Of a DNA stretch of 10,989 nt, positions 5,542 through 10,989 are shown one piece after another. This DNA is from JBOGFC01 sp050742155. GTDB lineage: Bacteria; Actinomycetota; Acidimicrobiia; Spongiisociales; JALYHC01. Within the stretch, counting starts at the first letter, position 1. Each line of letters begins with the position of its first letter. The translations under genes and the position numbers were made by a program. The notes beneath the pieces were generated by a model that saw only the letters and a program-made list of their open reading frames with translations, was not told the origin of the DNA and did not search any database. The stretch spans positions 1 through 10,989 of the forward strand of contig JBOGFC010000133.1 in NCBI GenBank assembly GCA_050742155.1, in the 5' to 3' direction.

Positions 5542-7131
5542 GTGGCTCAAGCCTTTTGCCGTGTTTGCGCCGCCGAGGCAACCGTCCGAGGGAGGCGATG
5601 CCTCGCCGGCCACCGGGTCGAGGACTTTCCCCGTCGCAGCCGTCCAGGACGGCACCGTCCGCATCGCTCATCGCCCGTCCCTGCACTCCCAGGCGTACAA
5701 CCCGGGCGGGTGATGCTGGAGCTCGTGCATGGCATCGAGCTGCTGGGGGACCGGGCCATCCGCGGCGTGAACCGGCGGATGGGCACCTGGGCTCCCCACC
5801 TGGTCTCGTTGGCCGGCCGCTTCGACGCCACAGTCGACCGGCAGGTCAGAAAAGTGTTGGAAGAGGGCCGTCGGGTAGGGCGGGACTCGGCCGACCGATT
5901 GCCGTCCCCTCCCTCCCAGAGCCAACCGCCTGAGGAGATCGCGGAGAGCGACGACTCGACGATCGCATGGCCCGCCCCTTCCGAAAGTCCCCCTCTGGAG
6001 CGGCTGCCGGTCCTCGAGTTGTTCGGCCTGGCCGAGCCGGAAGTCCACTACCCGCCATCGGCCGTCTCGGTGCGCACCGCGCCGCCGCGTCACATCTCTC
6101 CACCTCAGAACGGGATCGCCATCAGGCCCCGGCCGAGTGAGCTTTGGGAGCACCTTCCCAGGCTGGCGGACCTCACCCAGGAGGACGAGGACGAGGTGGA
6201 CACCGGACGGCTCATTCAGCGTCTCTGGGACGCCGGAACCTCCGAGGACGAGGCGACCGCCGGCGGATGGGTGCCGGAGCGCTTCTCGCCGACCGCCATG
6301 TCCCGGCGCTCCTTCCGGTGGTCGGTGCTCGTGCCGGCGGTGCTGTTCGCCGTCGGCGCGGTGGCCCTGCTGCTGGCCGCCACCGGCATCCCGCAGAACC
6401 GGGCGGCCGAGGTTGCCTCCCGCTACCGCCAGTCGAGCGGCCGCCTGGAGGACATCCTGCCCGACGCCCGACAAGCGGTCACCCTGGTGGCCGACCCGGG
6501 AAGCGATCTGACCGCCCTGGCCGAGGCGGCGGTCCCACTGGCCCGGCTGAGGACCCGTTCCCTGGAGCTCTCCACGTTGGCCAGCCAGCCCTTACCCAAT
6601 CCCCCGCCGCTGGCCTCCCGTCGGCCCATCGAGACCCTGGTCCCGGCCCGGGACCGCCTGCAACAGGCGGCCGAGGCGGCCCGGGTGACCCAGGGACTCC
6701 TGGGCAACGTGCTCGACCATCGCCTGCTGGTGGCGCGCACCTTCCAGTTGCCCCCGCTCCCTCTCTCCGCCTCGTCCGAGCAGATCGGGGACCTGGGGGT
6801 GGAGCTGGCCGTCACCCTGGCAGACACGTTGGATGTCATCGCTCAGCTCCCGGAAGAACCGGTTCTCGCCGGTCATCGCCAGGCGCTCGGGGACTTGGCC
6901 GAGCGGCTCGAGTCCTGGCAGGCCTCCTACCTGGATGCGCTCCGCAGAGAGGACGCGGAAGAGGCAACCCGACTGGTGGAAGAGATGCAGCAGGCCGCGG
7001 CCTCGGTGCGGGCCGACCTCGCTGAGCCGCTCAGCTCCGTGGAACAGTGGGCCCAGCAGCAGTTCGACCAGATCGAGGGCCTACTCGGCGAAGCCGAAGC
7101 CATCCTCCGCTCGGGGGAAACGCCCCCCTAG
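5542..7131 (+). CDS. Uncharacterised single-pass membrane protein, possible N-terminal zinc ribbon
   Basis: I do not recognise this protein. With the GTG at 5542, which has AGGGAG six bases upstream, it has 529 residues. The first part contains CRVC at 6-9 and CLAGH at 20-24, a CxxC...CxxxH pattern like a small zinc ribbon. A later ATG at 5713 gives 472 residues but has no good ribosome site; strong third-position GC bias begins only about there, so the start is uncertain. Residues to about 255 are cytoplasmic-like, rich in Pro, Ser and acidic residues (TQEDEDEVDTG). A basic SRRSFRW stretch precedes one transmembrane helix at about 261-283. The remaining roughly 245 residues are Ala/Leu/Glu/Arg-rich and predicted helical, with Gln/Glu-rich coiled-coil-like segments near the end, and should lie outside. 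It diverges from dut across 56 nt and converges on nrdR with 4 nt between the stops. Confidence 0.75.
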   Translation: MAQAFCRVCAAEATVRGRRCLAGHRVEDFPRRSRPGRHRPHRSSPVPALPGVQPGRVMLELVHGIELLGDRAIRGVNRRMGTWAPHLVSLAGRFDATVDRQVRKVLEEGRRVGRDSADRLPSPPSQSQPPEEIAESDDSTIAWPAPSESPPLERLPVLELFGLAEPEVHYPPSAVSVRTAPPRHISPPQNGIAIRPRPSELWEHLPRLADLTQEDEDEVDTGRLIQRLWDAGTSEDEATAGGWVPERFSPTAMSRRSFRWSVLVPAVLFAVGAVALLLAATGIPQNRAAEVASRYRQSSGRLEDILPDARQAVTLVADPGSDLTALAEAAVPLARLRTRSLELSTLASQPLPNPPPLASRRPIETLVPARDRLQQAAEAARVTQGLLGNVLDHRLLVARTFQLPPLPLSASSEQIGDLGVELAVTLADTLDVIAQLPEEPVLAGHRQALGDLAERLESWQASYLDALRREDAEEATRLVEEMQQAAASVRADLAEPLSSVEQWAQQQFDQIEGLLGEAEAILRSGETPP

Positions 7132-7135
7132 TCGA

Positions 7136-7588
7136 TCAGGCTCGCTCCTCTTCCAGGGCCGCCACCTCCCGCTCGAAGTCCCCGGTGCCCTGAAAGTCCT
7201 TGTACACGCTGGCGAAGCGCAGGTAGGCGACGTGGTCGAGCTCCCGCAGGCCTGCCAGCACCTCCTGGCCGATCTCCTCGGAGCGAAGCTCCGGGGTGCT
7301 CCGCCGGGCCAGATCGTGGACCCGACCGACCAACTCGTCGACCCGACCGGACCCCACCGAGCGGCCGGCCAGGGCTCGCTCCAGGCCCCTTCGCACCTTG
7401 TCGATCTGAAAAGCCTCTCGCCGGCCGTCCCGCTTGCGCACCAGCAGCGAGTGCTCGGCTCGCTCGTAGGTCGTGAAGCGGTTGCCGCAACCCTCGCACT
7501 CCCGCCTGCGGCGAACGCTCTCCCCCTCGTCGGCGGGTCGGCTGTCCACCACTCGGGTGTCGTTCTGGCCACAGTACGGGCATCGCAT
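7136..7588 (-). CDS. nrdR: Transcriptional repressor NrdR
   Basis: The protein has 150 residues, the standard NrdR length. NrdR is the nucleotide-sensing repressor of ribonucleotide reductase genes, binding tandem NrdR boxes when loaded with dATP/ATP. An N-terminal zinc ribbon has Cys3, Cys6, Cys31 and Cys34 (MRCPYCG...CEGCG), followed by NRFTTYER and an ATP-cone domain starting about residue 48 with VRKRDGRREAFQIDKVRRGL and ending with YLRFASVYKDF. I chose the ATG at 7588 because NrdR proteins almost always begin MRCPYCG or MRCPFCG. An in-frame ATG at 7633 would add 15 residues and overlap the LysM stop as ATGA. Upstream of 7588 there is no Shine-Dalgarno; the minus strand there reads CCCTCCT. 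Probably co-transcribed with the LysM gene. Confidence 0.96.
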   Translation of the reverse strand: MRCPYCGQNDTRVVDSRPADEGESVRRRRECEGCGNRFTTYERAEHSLLVRKRDGRREAFQIDKVRRGLERALAGRSVGSGRVDELVGRVHDLARRSTPELRSEEIGQEVLAGLRELDHVAYLRFASVYKDFQGTGDFEREVAALEEERA

Positions 7589-7629
7589 CGCAGCAGGAGG
7601 GTACCCGATACCCGGGCCGGGCCCAGACG

Positions 7630-7893
7630 TCATGGAGTCAACAGGACCTGCCCCGGAGACAAGCCGCTCCCCTGCAGATCGTTCAGCCGCCGGATCTCAT
7701 GCACCAGGCGACGCACATCACCCTCAGGCCCGGACAGGCGTGACCCCACACCCCAGAGGGTGTCCCCCGGTCGCACCACATACGTGCCGGGCGGCTCGCC
7801 CGGCCCGGCCTGGACTGCCGAAGCGAGCAGGAGGAAGAAGACCGCGGCGGTGAGGAGGACCACCACCCTTGACAGGGCTTCGGCGTTCGTCAC
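7630..7893 (-). CDS. Small secreted LysM protein, likely SOS-induced division suppressor (YneA/ChiZ-like)
   Basis: The protein has 87 residues. A GTG start at 7893 has a good GGAGGGAG ribosome site. A hydrophobic signal or anchor segment at about 10-29 ends in AVQA, a possible signal-peptidase site. One LysM domain fills 38-87, opening YVVRPGDTLWGVGSRL and closing with LSPGQVLLTP; LysM binds peptidoglycan. Divergence from lexA with SOS boxes between them, and nrdR immediately downstream, is the arrangement of B. subtilis yneA and M. tuberculosis Rv2719c (ChiZ), which inhibit or delay cell division after DNA damage. The family assignment rests on LysM, size and position; overall similarity to YneA was not tested. 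Expected to be LexA-repressed because two SOS boxes overlap its candidate promoter region. Confidence 0.88.
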   Translation of the reverse strand: MTNAEALSRVVVLLTAAVFFLLLASAVQAGPGEPPGTYVVRPGDTLWGVGSRLSGPEGDVRRLVHEIRRLNDLQGSGLSPGQVLLTP

Positions 7894-7954
7894 GACTTGC
7901 TCCCTCCTGGCTCGCTCTCGACACCGCCACGGTAGCGGGCGGGTATGACAGAAA

Positions 7955-7968
7955 CGAACGTATGTTCG
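7955..7968. promoter_or_regulatory. SOS (LexA) box 1
   Basis: CGAAC-GTAT-GTTCG is a perfect match to the Gram-positive LexA half-site pair CGAAC N4 GTTCG. It lies next to the predicted transcription start of the LysM gene, downstream of its -10, so LexA here would block initiation or escape. Confidence 0.9.
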
Positions 7969-7974
7969 ATGCCT

Positions 7975-8002
7975 ACTCTAGCGAACGCCCGTTCGCTGTC
8001 AA
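7975..8002 (-). promoter_or_regulatory. Candidate promoter of the LysM gene
   Basis: On the minus strand a perfect TTGACA (-35, 8002-7997) is followed after 16 nt by TAGAGT (-10, 7980-7975). SOS box 2 occupies 14 of the 16 spacer positions, so LexA binding would directly exclude RNA polymerase. The start should fall near 7968, about 75 nt before the GTG at 7893. Confidence 0.65.
7982..7995. promoter_or_regulatory. SOS (LexA) box 2
   Basis: CGAAC-GCCC-GTTCG has perfect half-sites flanking a GC-rich spacer. Its centre is 27 nt from box 1 and 24 nt from box 3. It sits between the -35 and -10 of the LysM gene promoter. Confidence 0.88.
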
Positions 8003-8005
8003 GAT

Positions 8006-8019
8006 CGAACATATGTTTG
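8006..8019. promoter_or_regulatory. SOS (LexA) box 3
   Basis: CGAAC-ATAT-GTTTG has one perfect and one single-mismatch half-site (GTTTG for GTTCG). It overlaps the first three bases of the candidate lexA -35 element, so it is best placed for lexA autorepression. Confidence 0.82.
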
Positions 8020-8045
8020 TTTCCCATCGCCGGGCGGGGTAAGCT
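8017..8045 (+). promoter_or_regulatory. Candidate lexA promoter
   Basis: TTGTTT (8017-8022) and TAAGCT (8040-8045) are separated by exactly 17 nt. The predicted start, about 7 nt after the -10, falls at or just before the lexA ATG at 8054. Because there is no convincing Shine-Dalgarno before that ATG, the lexA mRNA may be leaderless, a common arrangement in actinobacteria. Confidence 0.5.
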
Positions 8046-8053
8046 GGCCGGCG

Positions 8054-8680
8054 ATGGAACCACTCAGCAAACGCCAGCTGCAGATCCTCGAGCTGATCCG
8101 ACAGACGGTCGCCCGGCGTGGGTACCCCCCGTCGGTGCGGGAGATCGGCGAGGCGGTCGGTCTGAGCTCGCCCTCCACGGTCCACAGCCATCTCACCGCC
8201 CTGGTGCGATCGGGGCATCTCCGCCGCGATCCGGCCAAGCCCCGCGCCATCGAGGTCGTGGAGGCGCAAGGGTCGTCAAGCGAAGGGCTGTCCCGGGCAC
8301 CCACCCGAGACGTCCCCCTCGTGGGCCGCATCGCCGCCGGCTCCCCCATCCTCGCCGAGGAGGACATCGAGGAGGTCTTCCCGCTGCCGGCCGAGCTGGT
8401 CGGGAACGGCCCGATCTTCATGCTGCAAGTGCGAGGCGACTCGATGCTGGCAGCCGGCATCTTCGACGGCGACTTCGTGGTGGTGCGGCGTCAGGCCGAC
8501 GCCGTGGACGGCGAGTTGGTAGCCGCCCTGGTGGGCGATGAGGAAGCCACCGTGAAGCGGCTCCGCCGGCGCCCCGGCGAGGTGGCGCTCCTCTCTGAGA
8601 ACCCGGCCTACCCGCCGATGCGCTTCACCGATGGGGTGACCGTGCTCGGCAAGGTGGTAGCCGTCCTCAGACGCCTCTAG
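8054..8680 (+). CDS. lexA: SOS repressor LexA
   Basis: The protein has 208 residues. LexA represses DNA-damage genes and cleaves itself when stimulated by RecA filaments. The N-terminal winged helix-turn-helix runs from LSKRQLQILELI to about residue 70, with the recognition region PSVREIGEAVGLSSPSTVHSHL at 26-47. The self-cleavage bond is Ala95-Gly96 in VGRIAAGSP. The serine/lysine dyad is Ser130 (RGDSM) and Lys168 (ATVKRL), followed by LLSENPAYPP, as in all LexA proteins. The ATG at 8054 begins MEPLSKRQ, the normal family start. Upstream are three SOS boxes, shared with the divergent LysM gene. The stop lies 3 nt from the convergent hflX stop, with no terminator between them. Confidence 0.97.
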   Translation: MEPLSKRQLQILELIRQTVARRGYPPSVREIGEAVGLSSPSTVHSHLTALVRSGHLRRDPAKPRAIEVVEAQGSSSEGLSRAPTRDVPLVGRIAAGSPILAEEDIEEVFPLPAELVGNGPIFMLQVRGDSMLAAGIFDGDFVVVRRQADAVDGELVAALVGDEEATVKRLRRRPGEVALLSENPAYPPMRFTDGVTVLGKVVAVLRRL

Positions 8681-8683
8681 CCG

Positions 8684-9943
8684 TCAAGCCTCCACAGCCC
8701 GAGCCGGGGCGGAGGGGATGAGGTACTGGACGGTTCGCTCCAGCTCGGCAACCGGCAGTCGCACCCGCATCCAGGTGCCCTCCTCCCGGTACTCCTCCTC
8801 GAGCACCTCGGCCACCTCGTGCAAGCGAGCCACCACCGCCCCGTTCGAGAAGGGAACCATCAGCTCCACCTGGCGGTCGAGAACTGAGAGCCGGTTACCG
8901 ACCTCGGCGATCAGGTCGGCCAGCCCCCGGCCCGTGAGGGCGGAGACCACCACCCCCTCGGAGTGGGCCGCTCGGAAGCGAGCCAGCCCGGTGTCGGCGG
9001 CGCGGTCCACCTTGTTACCCACCATCAGCTCGGGCACCTGGTGCGCCCCGATCTCCTCTAGAACCTCCCGCACGGCCGCGATCTGGCTTTCCGGCCGGGT
9101 CGCCGCCACGTCCACCACGTGCAGAAGCAGATCAGCCTCGGTGGCCTCCTCGAGAGTGGAGTGGAAGGCCTCCACCAGCTCGTGGGGCAGCTTGTGGACG
9201 AACCCCACCGTGTCGGAGACCAGCACCAGGCGCCCGTTGGGGAGCTCCAGGCGGCGGGTGGTGGGGTCGAGGGTGGAGAAGAGCTGGTCCTCCACCAGCG
9301 CCCCGGCATCGGTGAGGGCGTTGAGCAGGCTGGACTTGCCCGCGTTGGTGTAGCCCACCAACGCCACCAGCGGAAGCCCCCGCCGCTCTCGCTGCCCGCG
9401 CTTCACGCGCCGGGTGCGGGCCAGGTCCTCCAGCTCCTTGCGGAGCTTGGCGATGCGAGTCTGGATGCGCCGGCGGTCCACCTCCAGCTGGGTCTCGCCC
9501 GGGCCCCGGGTGCCGATCCCGCCCCCCAGGCGGGAGAGCTCCACCCCCCGGCCCCGTAACCGGGGCAAGCGGTACTCGAGCTGGGCCAGCTCCACCTGGA
9601 TCTTCCCCTCCCGGCTGCGAGCGTGCTGGGCGAAGATGTCGAGGATGAGGGCGGTCCGGTCGAGCACGGGCCTCTTCAGTGCCTTGGAGAGGTTGCGCTC
9701 CTGAGCCGGGGTGAGATCGTTGTCGAAGATGACCAGGTCGGCGAGGGCCGCCTCGGCCGCCAGCTCGGCCACCTTGCCCTTCCCAACCAGGGTGGCCGGC
9801 TCGAAGCGTTCCCTTCGCTGCACCAGGGCCCCCGTGCACTCGGCCCCGGCCGTCTCGGCCAGCCGGGCCAGCTCGGCCAGTGAGACCTTCGCCTCCTCAC
9901 CGCCGCCGGTGGTGACTCCCACCAGCAGCGCCCGCTCACTCAT
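8684..9943 (-). CDS. hflX: GTPase HflX
   Basis: The protein has 419 residues, a ribosome-associated GTPase that splits stalled or heat-damaged 70S ribosomes. The N-terminal HflX domain includes RRERFEPATLVGKGKVAEL and LVIFDNDLTPAQERNL, followed by a coiled-coil linker with the conserved Gly-rich LGGGIGTRGPGETQLEVDRR. The GTPase domain starts with G1 GYTNAGKSS at 197-205, then G3 DTVGF and G4 NKVD, and the G5-like SALTG. A C-terminal domain of about 60 residues follows. The ATG at 9943 overlaps the dapF stop by 8 nt, so translation is probably coupled to dapF. It converges with lexA. The dapF-hflX neighbourhood is common in actinobacteria. Confidence 0.97.
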   Translation of the reverse strand: MSERALLVGVTTGGGEEAKVSLAELARLAETAGAECTGALVQRRERFEPATLVGKGKVAELAAEAALADLVIFDNDLTPAQERNLSKALKRPVLDRTALILDIFAQHARSREGKIQVELAQLEYRLPRLRGRGVELSRLGGGIGTRGPGETQLEVDRRRIQTRIAKLRKELEDLARTRRVKRGQRERRGLPLVALVGYTNAGKSSLLNALTDAGALVEDQLFSTLDPTTRRLELPNGRLVLVSDTVGFVHKLPHELVEAFHSTLEEATEADLLLHVVDVAATRPESQIAAVREVLEEIGAHQVPELMVGNKVDRAADTGLARFRAAHSEGVVVSALTGRGLADLIAEVGNRLSVLDRQVELMVPFSNGAVVARLHEVAEVLEEEYREEGTWMRVRLPVAELERTVQYLIPSAPARAVEA

Positions 9944-10700
9944 CTGCCTCCCACCTTCCCTCGAACACGTAGCGGGCCGGCCCGGTGATCCAGACCCCCT
10001 CCTCTTCCACCTCCACGTAGAGCTCTCCGCCGGGGAGGCGGACGGTCAGGTGCCGGTCGGCCTGCCCCAGACGGCTGGCCACCGCCGCCGCGACGGCCGC
10101 CCCGCTCCCACAGGCCGGGGTCTCGCCTACCCCCCGCTCCCATACCCGCAGCTCGAGGAGCTGGGGAGAGCGAACCGCCAGGAACTCGACGTTGGCGCCA
10201 TCGGGAAACAGCGGGTCCCCGGCGATCGCCGGGCCGAGCTCGGCCAGCGGAGCTTGCGCCGGGTCATCCACCAGCACGACCGCATGAGGGTTGCCGATGC
10301 GGGCCGGGTGCACCATCACCCCGGCCACCTCTTCCGCCGGCCGCTCCGGCCAGCTGGGCGTCCCCATCAGCGCTCGCACCAACCCATCCTCCCCGACCGT
10401 CACCGGGCGGTCCCCGGCGGCGGTCTCCACCACGAAGGAGGACCCTACCCAGCCGCGGTCGGCGGCCAGCCGGGCCACACAGCGGAGCCCATTCCCACAC
10501 GTCTCCGCTCCGCTGCCATCGGCGTTCCAGTACTCCATTCGTATCCGGTCGGGCCGGAGCGGGGTGACCACCAGCACGCCGTCGGCCCCGACGCCGCGCC
10601 GGCGGTGGCACCACCGGGCGGCTTGCTCGGCGCTCACCTCCCGCGGTCCCGTCAAGACCACGAAGTCGTTGCCCAGGCCCTCCATCTTCACGAACTCCAC
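9936..10700 (-). CDS. dapF: Diaminopimelate epimerase
   Basis: The protein has 254 residues. It converts LL- to meso-diaminopimelate, the last-but-one step of lysine synthesis and the source of the peptidoglycan cross-linking residue. The start is GTG at 10700, giving VEFVKMEGLGNDFVV, the family N-terminus; an ATG five codons later would cut into the first strand. The two catalytic cysteines are Cys68 in ETCGNGLRC, after WNADGS, and Cys197 in ETPACGSGA. GNPHAVVLVDD lies between them, as expected. The length is slightly under the usual 270-280 residues. The start lies inside the miaA 3' end (13-nt overlap), and the stop overlaps the hflX start by 8 nt, so miaA-dapF-hflX reads as one operon. 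Confidence 0.96.
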   Translation of the reverse strand: MEFVKMEGLGNDFVVLTGPREVSAEQAARWCHRRRGVGADGVLVVTPLRPDRIRMEYWNADGSGAETCGNGLRCVARLAADRGWVGSSFVVETAAGDRPVTVGEDGLVRALMGTPSWPERPAEEVAGVMVHPARIGNPHAVVLVDDPAQAPLAELGPAIAGDPLFPDGANVEFLAVRSPQLLELRVWERGVGETPACGSGAAVAAAVASRLGQADRHLTVRLPGGELYVEVEEEGVWITGPARYVFEGRWEADE

Positions 10701-10989
10701 GCGGCGGTCTCCTCGACGGCCTCCCGAACCAGGCGGGAGCGCTCCTCCGAGTCGGCGGACCACCGTACCCAGCGGACACGGGGATCGCGGCGGAAATAGC
10801 TGCGCTGATGGCGGGCCAGCTCTAGCGAGGCCCGGCGGGCCGCCTCGATGCCCTCCTCCAGGGAGGCCCGGCCCCGCACCACCGGGAGCAGCTCCTTGTA
10901 ACCGACCGCCTGGCGGGCGGTGGGCCCCAGCCGATCGGCCAACCCGGCCACCTCCTCGAGAAGCCCGGCCCCCAGCATGGCTTGCAATC
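10688..10989 (-). CDS. miaA: tRNA dimethylallyltransferase MiaA (C-terminal part, cut by window edge)
   Basis: About 100 C-terminal residues are present; the N-terminal two-thirds, including the P-loop, lie beyond position 10989. MiaA transfers a dimethylallyl group to A37 of tRNAs reading codons that start with U. The visible segment has the family C-terminal pattern: MLGAGLLEEVAGL, then TARQAVGYKEL, an EGIEAARRASLELARHQRSYFRRD helix equivalent to the usual RxYAKRQxTWFR, and VRWVRW. The frame is open to the edge, so an apparent TTG at 10987 is internal. Its 3' end overlaps the dapF start, and miaA-dapF-hflX order is common in actinobacteria. Confidence 0.9.
   Translation of the reverse strand, partial: LQAMLGAGLLEEVAGLADRLGPTARQAVGYKELLPVVRGRASLEEGIEAARRASLELARHQRSYFRRDPRVRWVRWSADSEERSRLVREAVEETAAWSS

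Noticed and set aside
6833..7948. 371-codon plus-strand open frame running across the 5542-7131 gene, nrdR and the LysM gene
   Set aside because: It overlaps three supported genes in the wrong frame or strand, and its residues resemble random GC-rich translation.
7945..8541. 198-codon plus-strand open frame starting in the SOS-box region
   Set aside because: It covers the lexA control region and the lexA gene in another frame; the operator/promoter explanation is far stronger.
8675..8690. Terminator between convergent lexA and hflX
   Set aside because: Only 3 nt separate the stops, and no stem followed by a T-tract is visible on either strand.
9546..9566. Small hairpin CCCCG-TAAC-CGGGG inside hflX
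   Set aside because: A 5-bp stem is expected by chance at this GC content and has no terminator features.
9711..10799. 362-codon plus-strand open frame
   Set aside because: Antisense to hflX, dapF and miaA, all with recognised catalytic motifs.
1..10989. CRISPR arrays, insertion sequences, phage or defence genes
   Set aside because: No spaced direct repeats, transposase motifs, terminal repeats or nuclease/toxin families were seen; every gene but two is a recognised housekeeping or respiratory gene.

Overview
The window is very G+C-rich and densely packed. It carries two blocks typical of Actinomycetota: a respiratory ctaE/ctaG/qcrCAB cluster, and the neighbourhood miaA-dapF-hflX / lexA / LysM protein-nrdR, whose order matches the Mycobacterium tuberculosis region Rv2727c-Rv2718c (from memory). 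The Rieske, diheme cytochrome c and cytochrome b proteins have actinobacterial hallmarks (Rieske box II CPCHQS, membrane-anchored diheme QcrC, PDWY in QcrB). QcrB is short, and subunit III and CtaG look like the general caa3 type rather than the mycobacterial type. I therefore infer a deep-branching actinobacterium, perhaps Acidimicrobiia-like. The exact lineage is a guess.

Layout. Positions 1-4758 (+): 3' part of cytochrome oxidase subunit III, a small three-helix membrane protein, CtaG, lipoprotein diheme QcrC, a possible 26-codon mini-ORF that coincides with a strong inverted repeat, QcrA and QcrB. Every junction is a short stop/start overlap, so this looks like one translationally coupled respiratory operon that would send electrons from menaquinol through QcrBAC to a heme-copper oxidase. 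Positions 4773-5485 (-): dut followed downstream by tRNA-Gly(GCC) and tRNA-Cys(GCA). Positions 5542-7131 (+): an unrecognised single-pass membrane protein, perhaps with an N-terminal zinc ribbon. Positions 7136-7893 (-): nrdR preceded by a small LysM protein. Positions 8054-8680 (+): lexA, divergent from the LysM gene across a 160-bp control region holding three SOS boxes. Positions 8684-10989 (-): hflX, dapF and the 3' end of miaA, again with overlapping ends.

Functional links. The lexA/LysM intergenic region is a self-contained SOS switch: LexA should repress its own gene and a small secreted LysM protein of the YneA/ChiZ kind that restrains division during DNA damage. dut and nrdR both act on nucleotide pools. 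No mobile element, CRISPR array, phage gene or clearly new defence system is visible. The most distinctive signals are the three-box SOS control region, the mini-ORF/hairpin inside the qcr genes, a 14-bp perfect inverted repeat inside dut, and the uncharacterised 5542-7131 protein.
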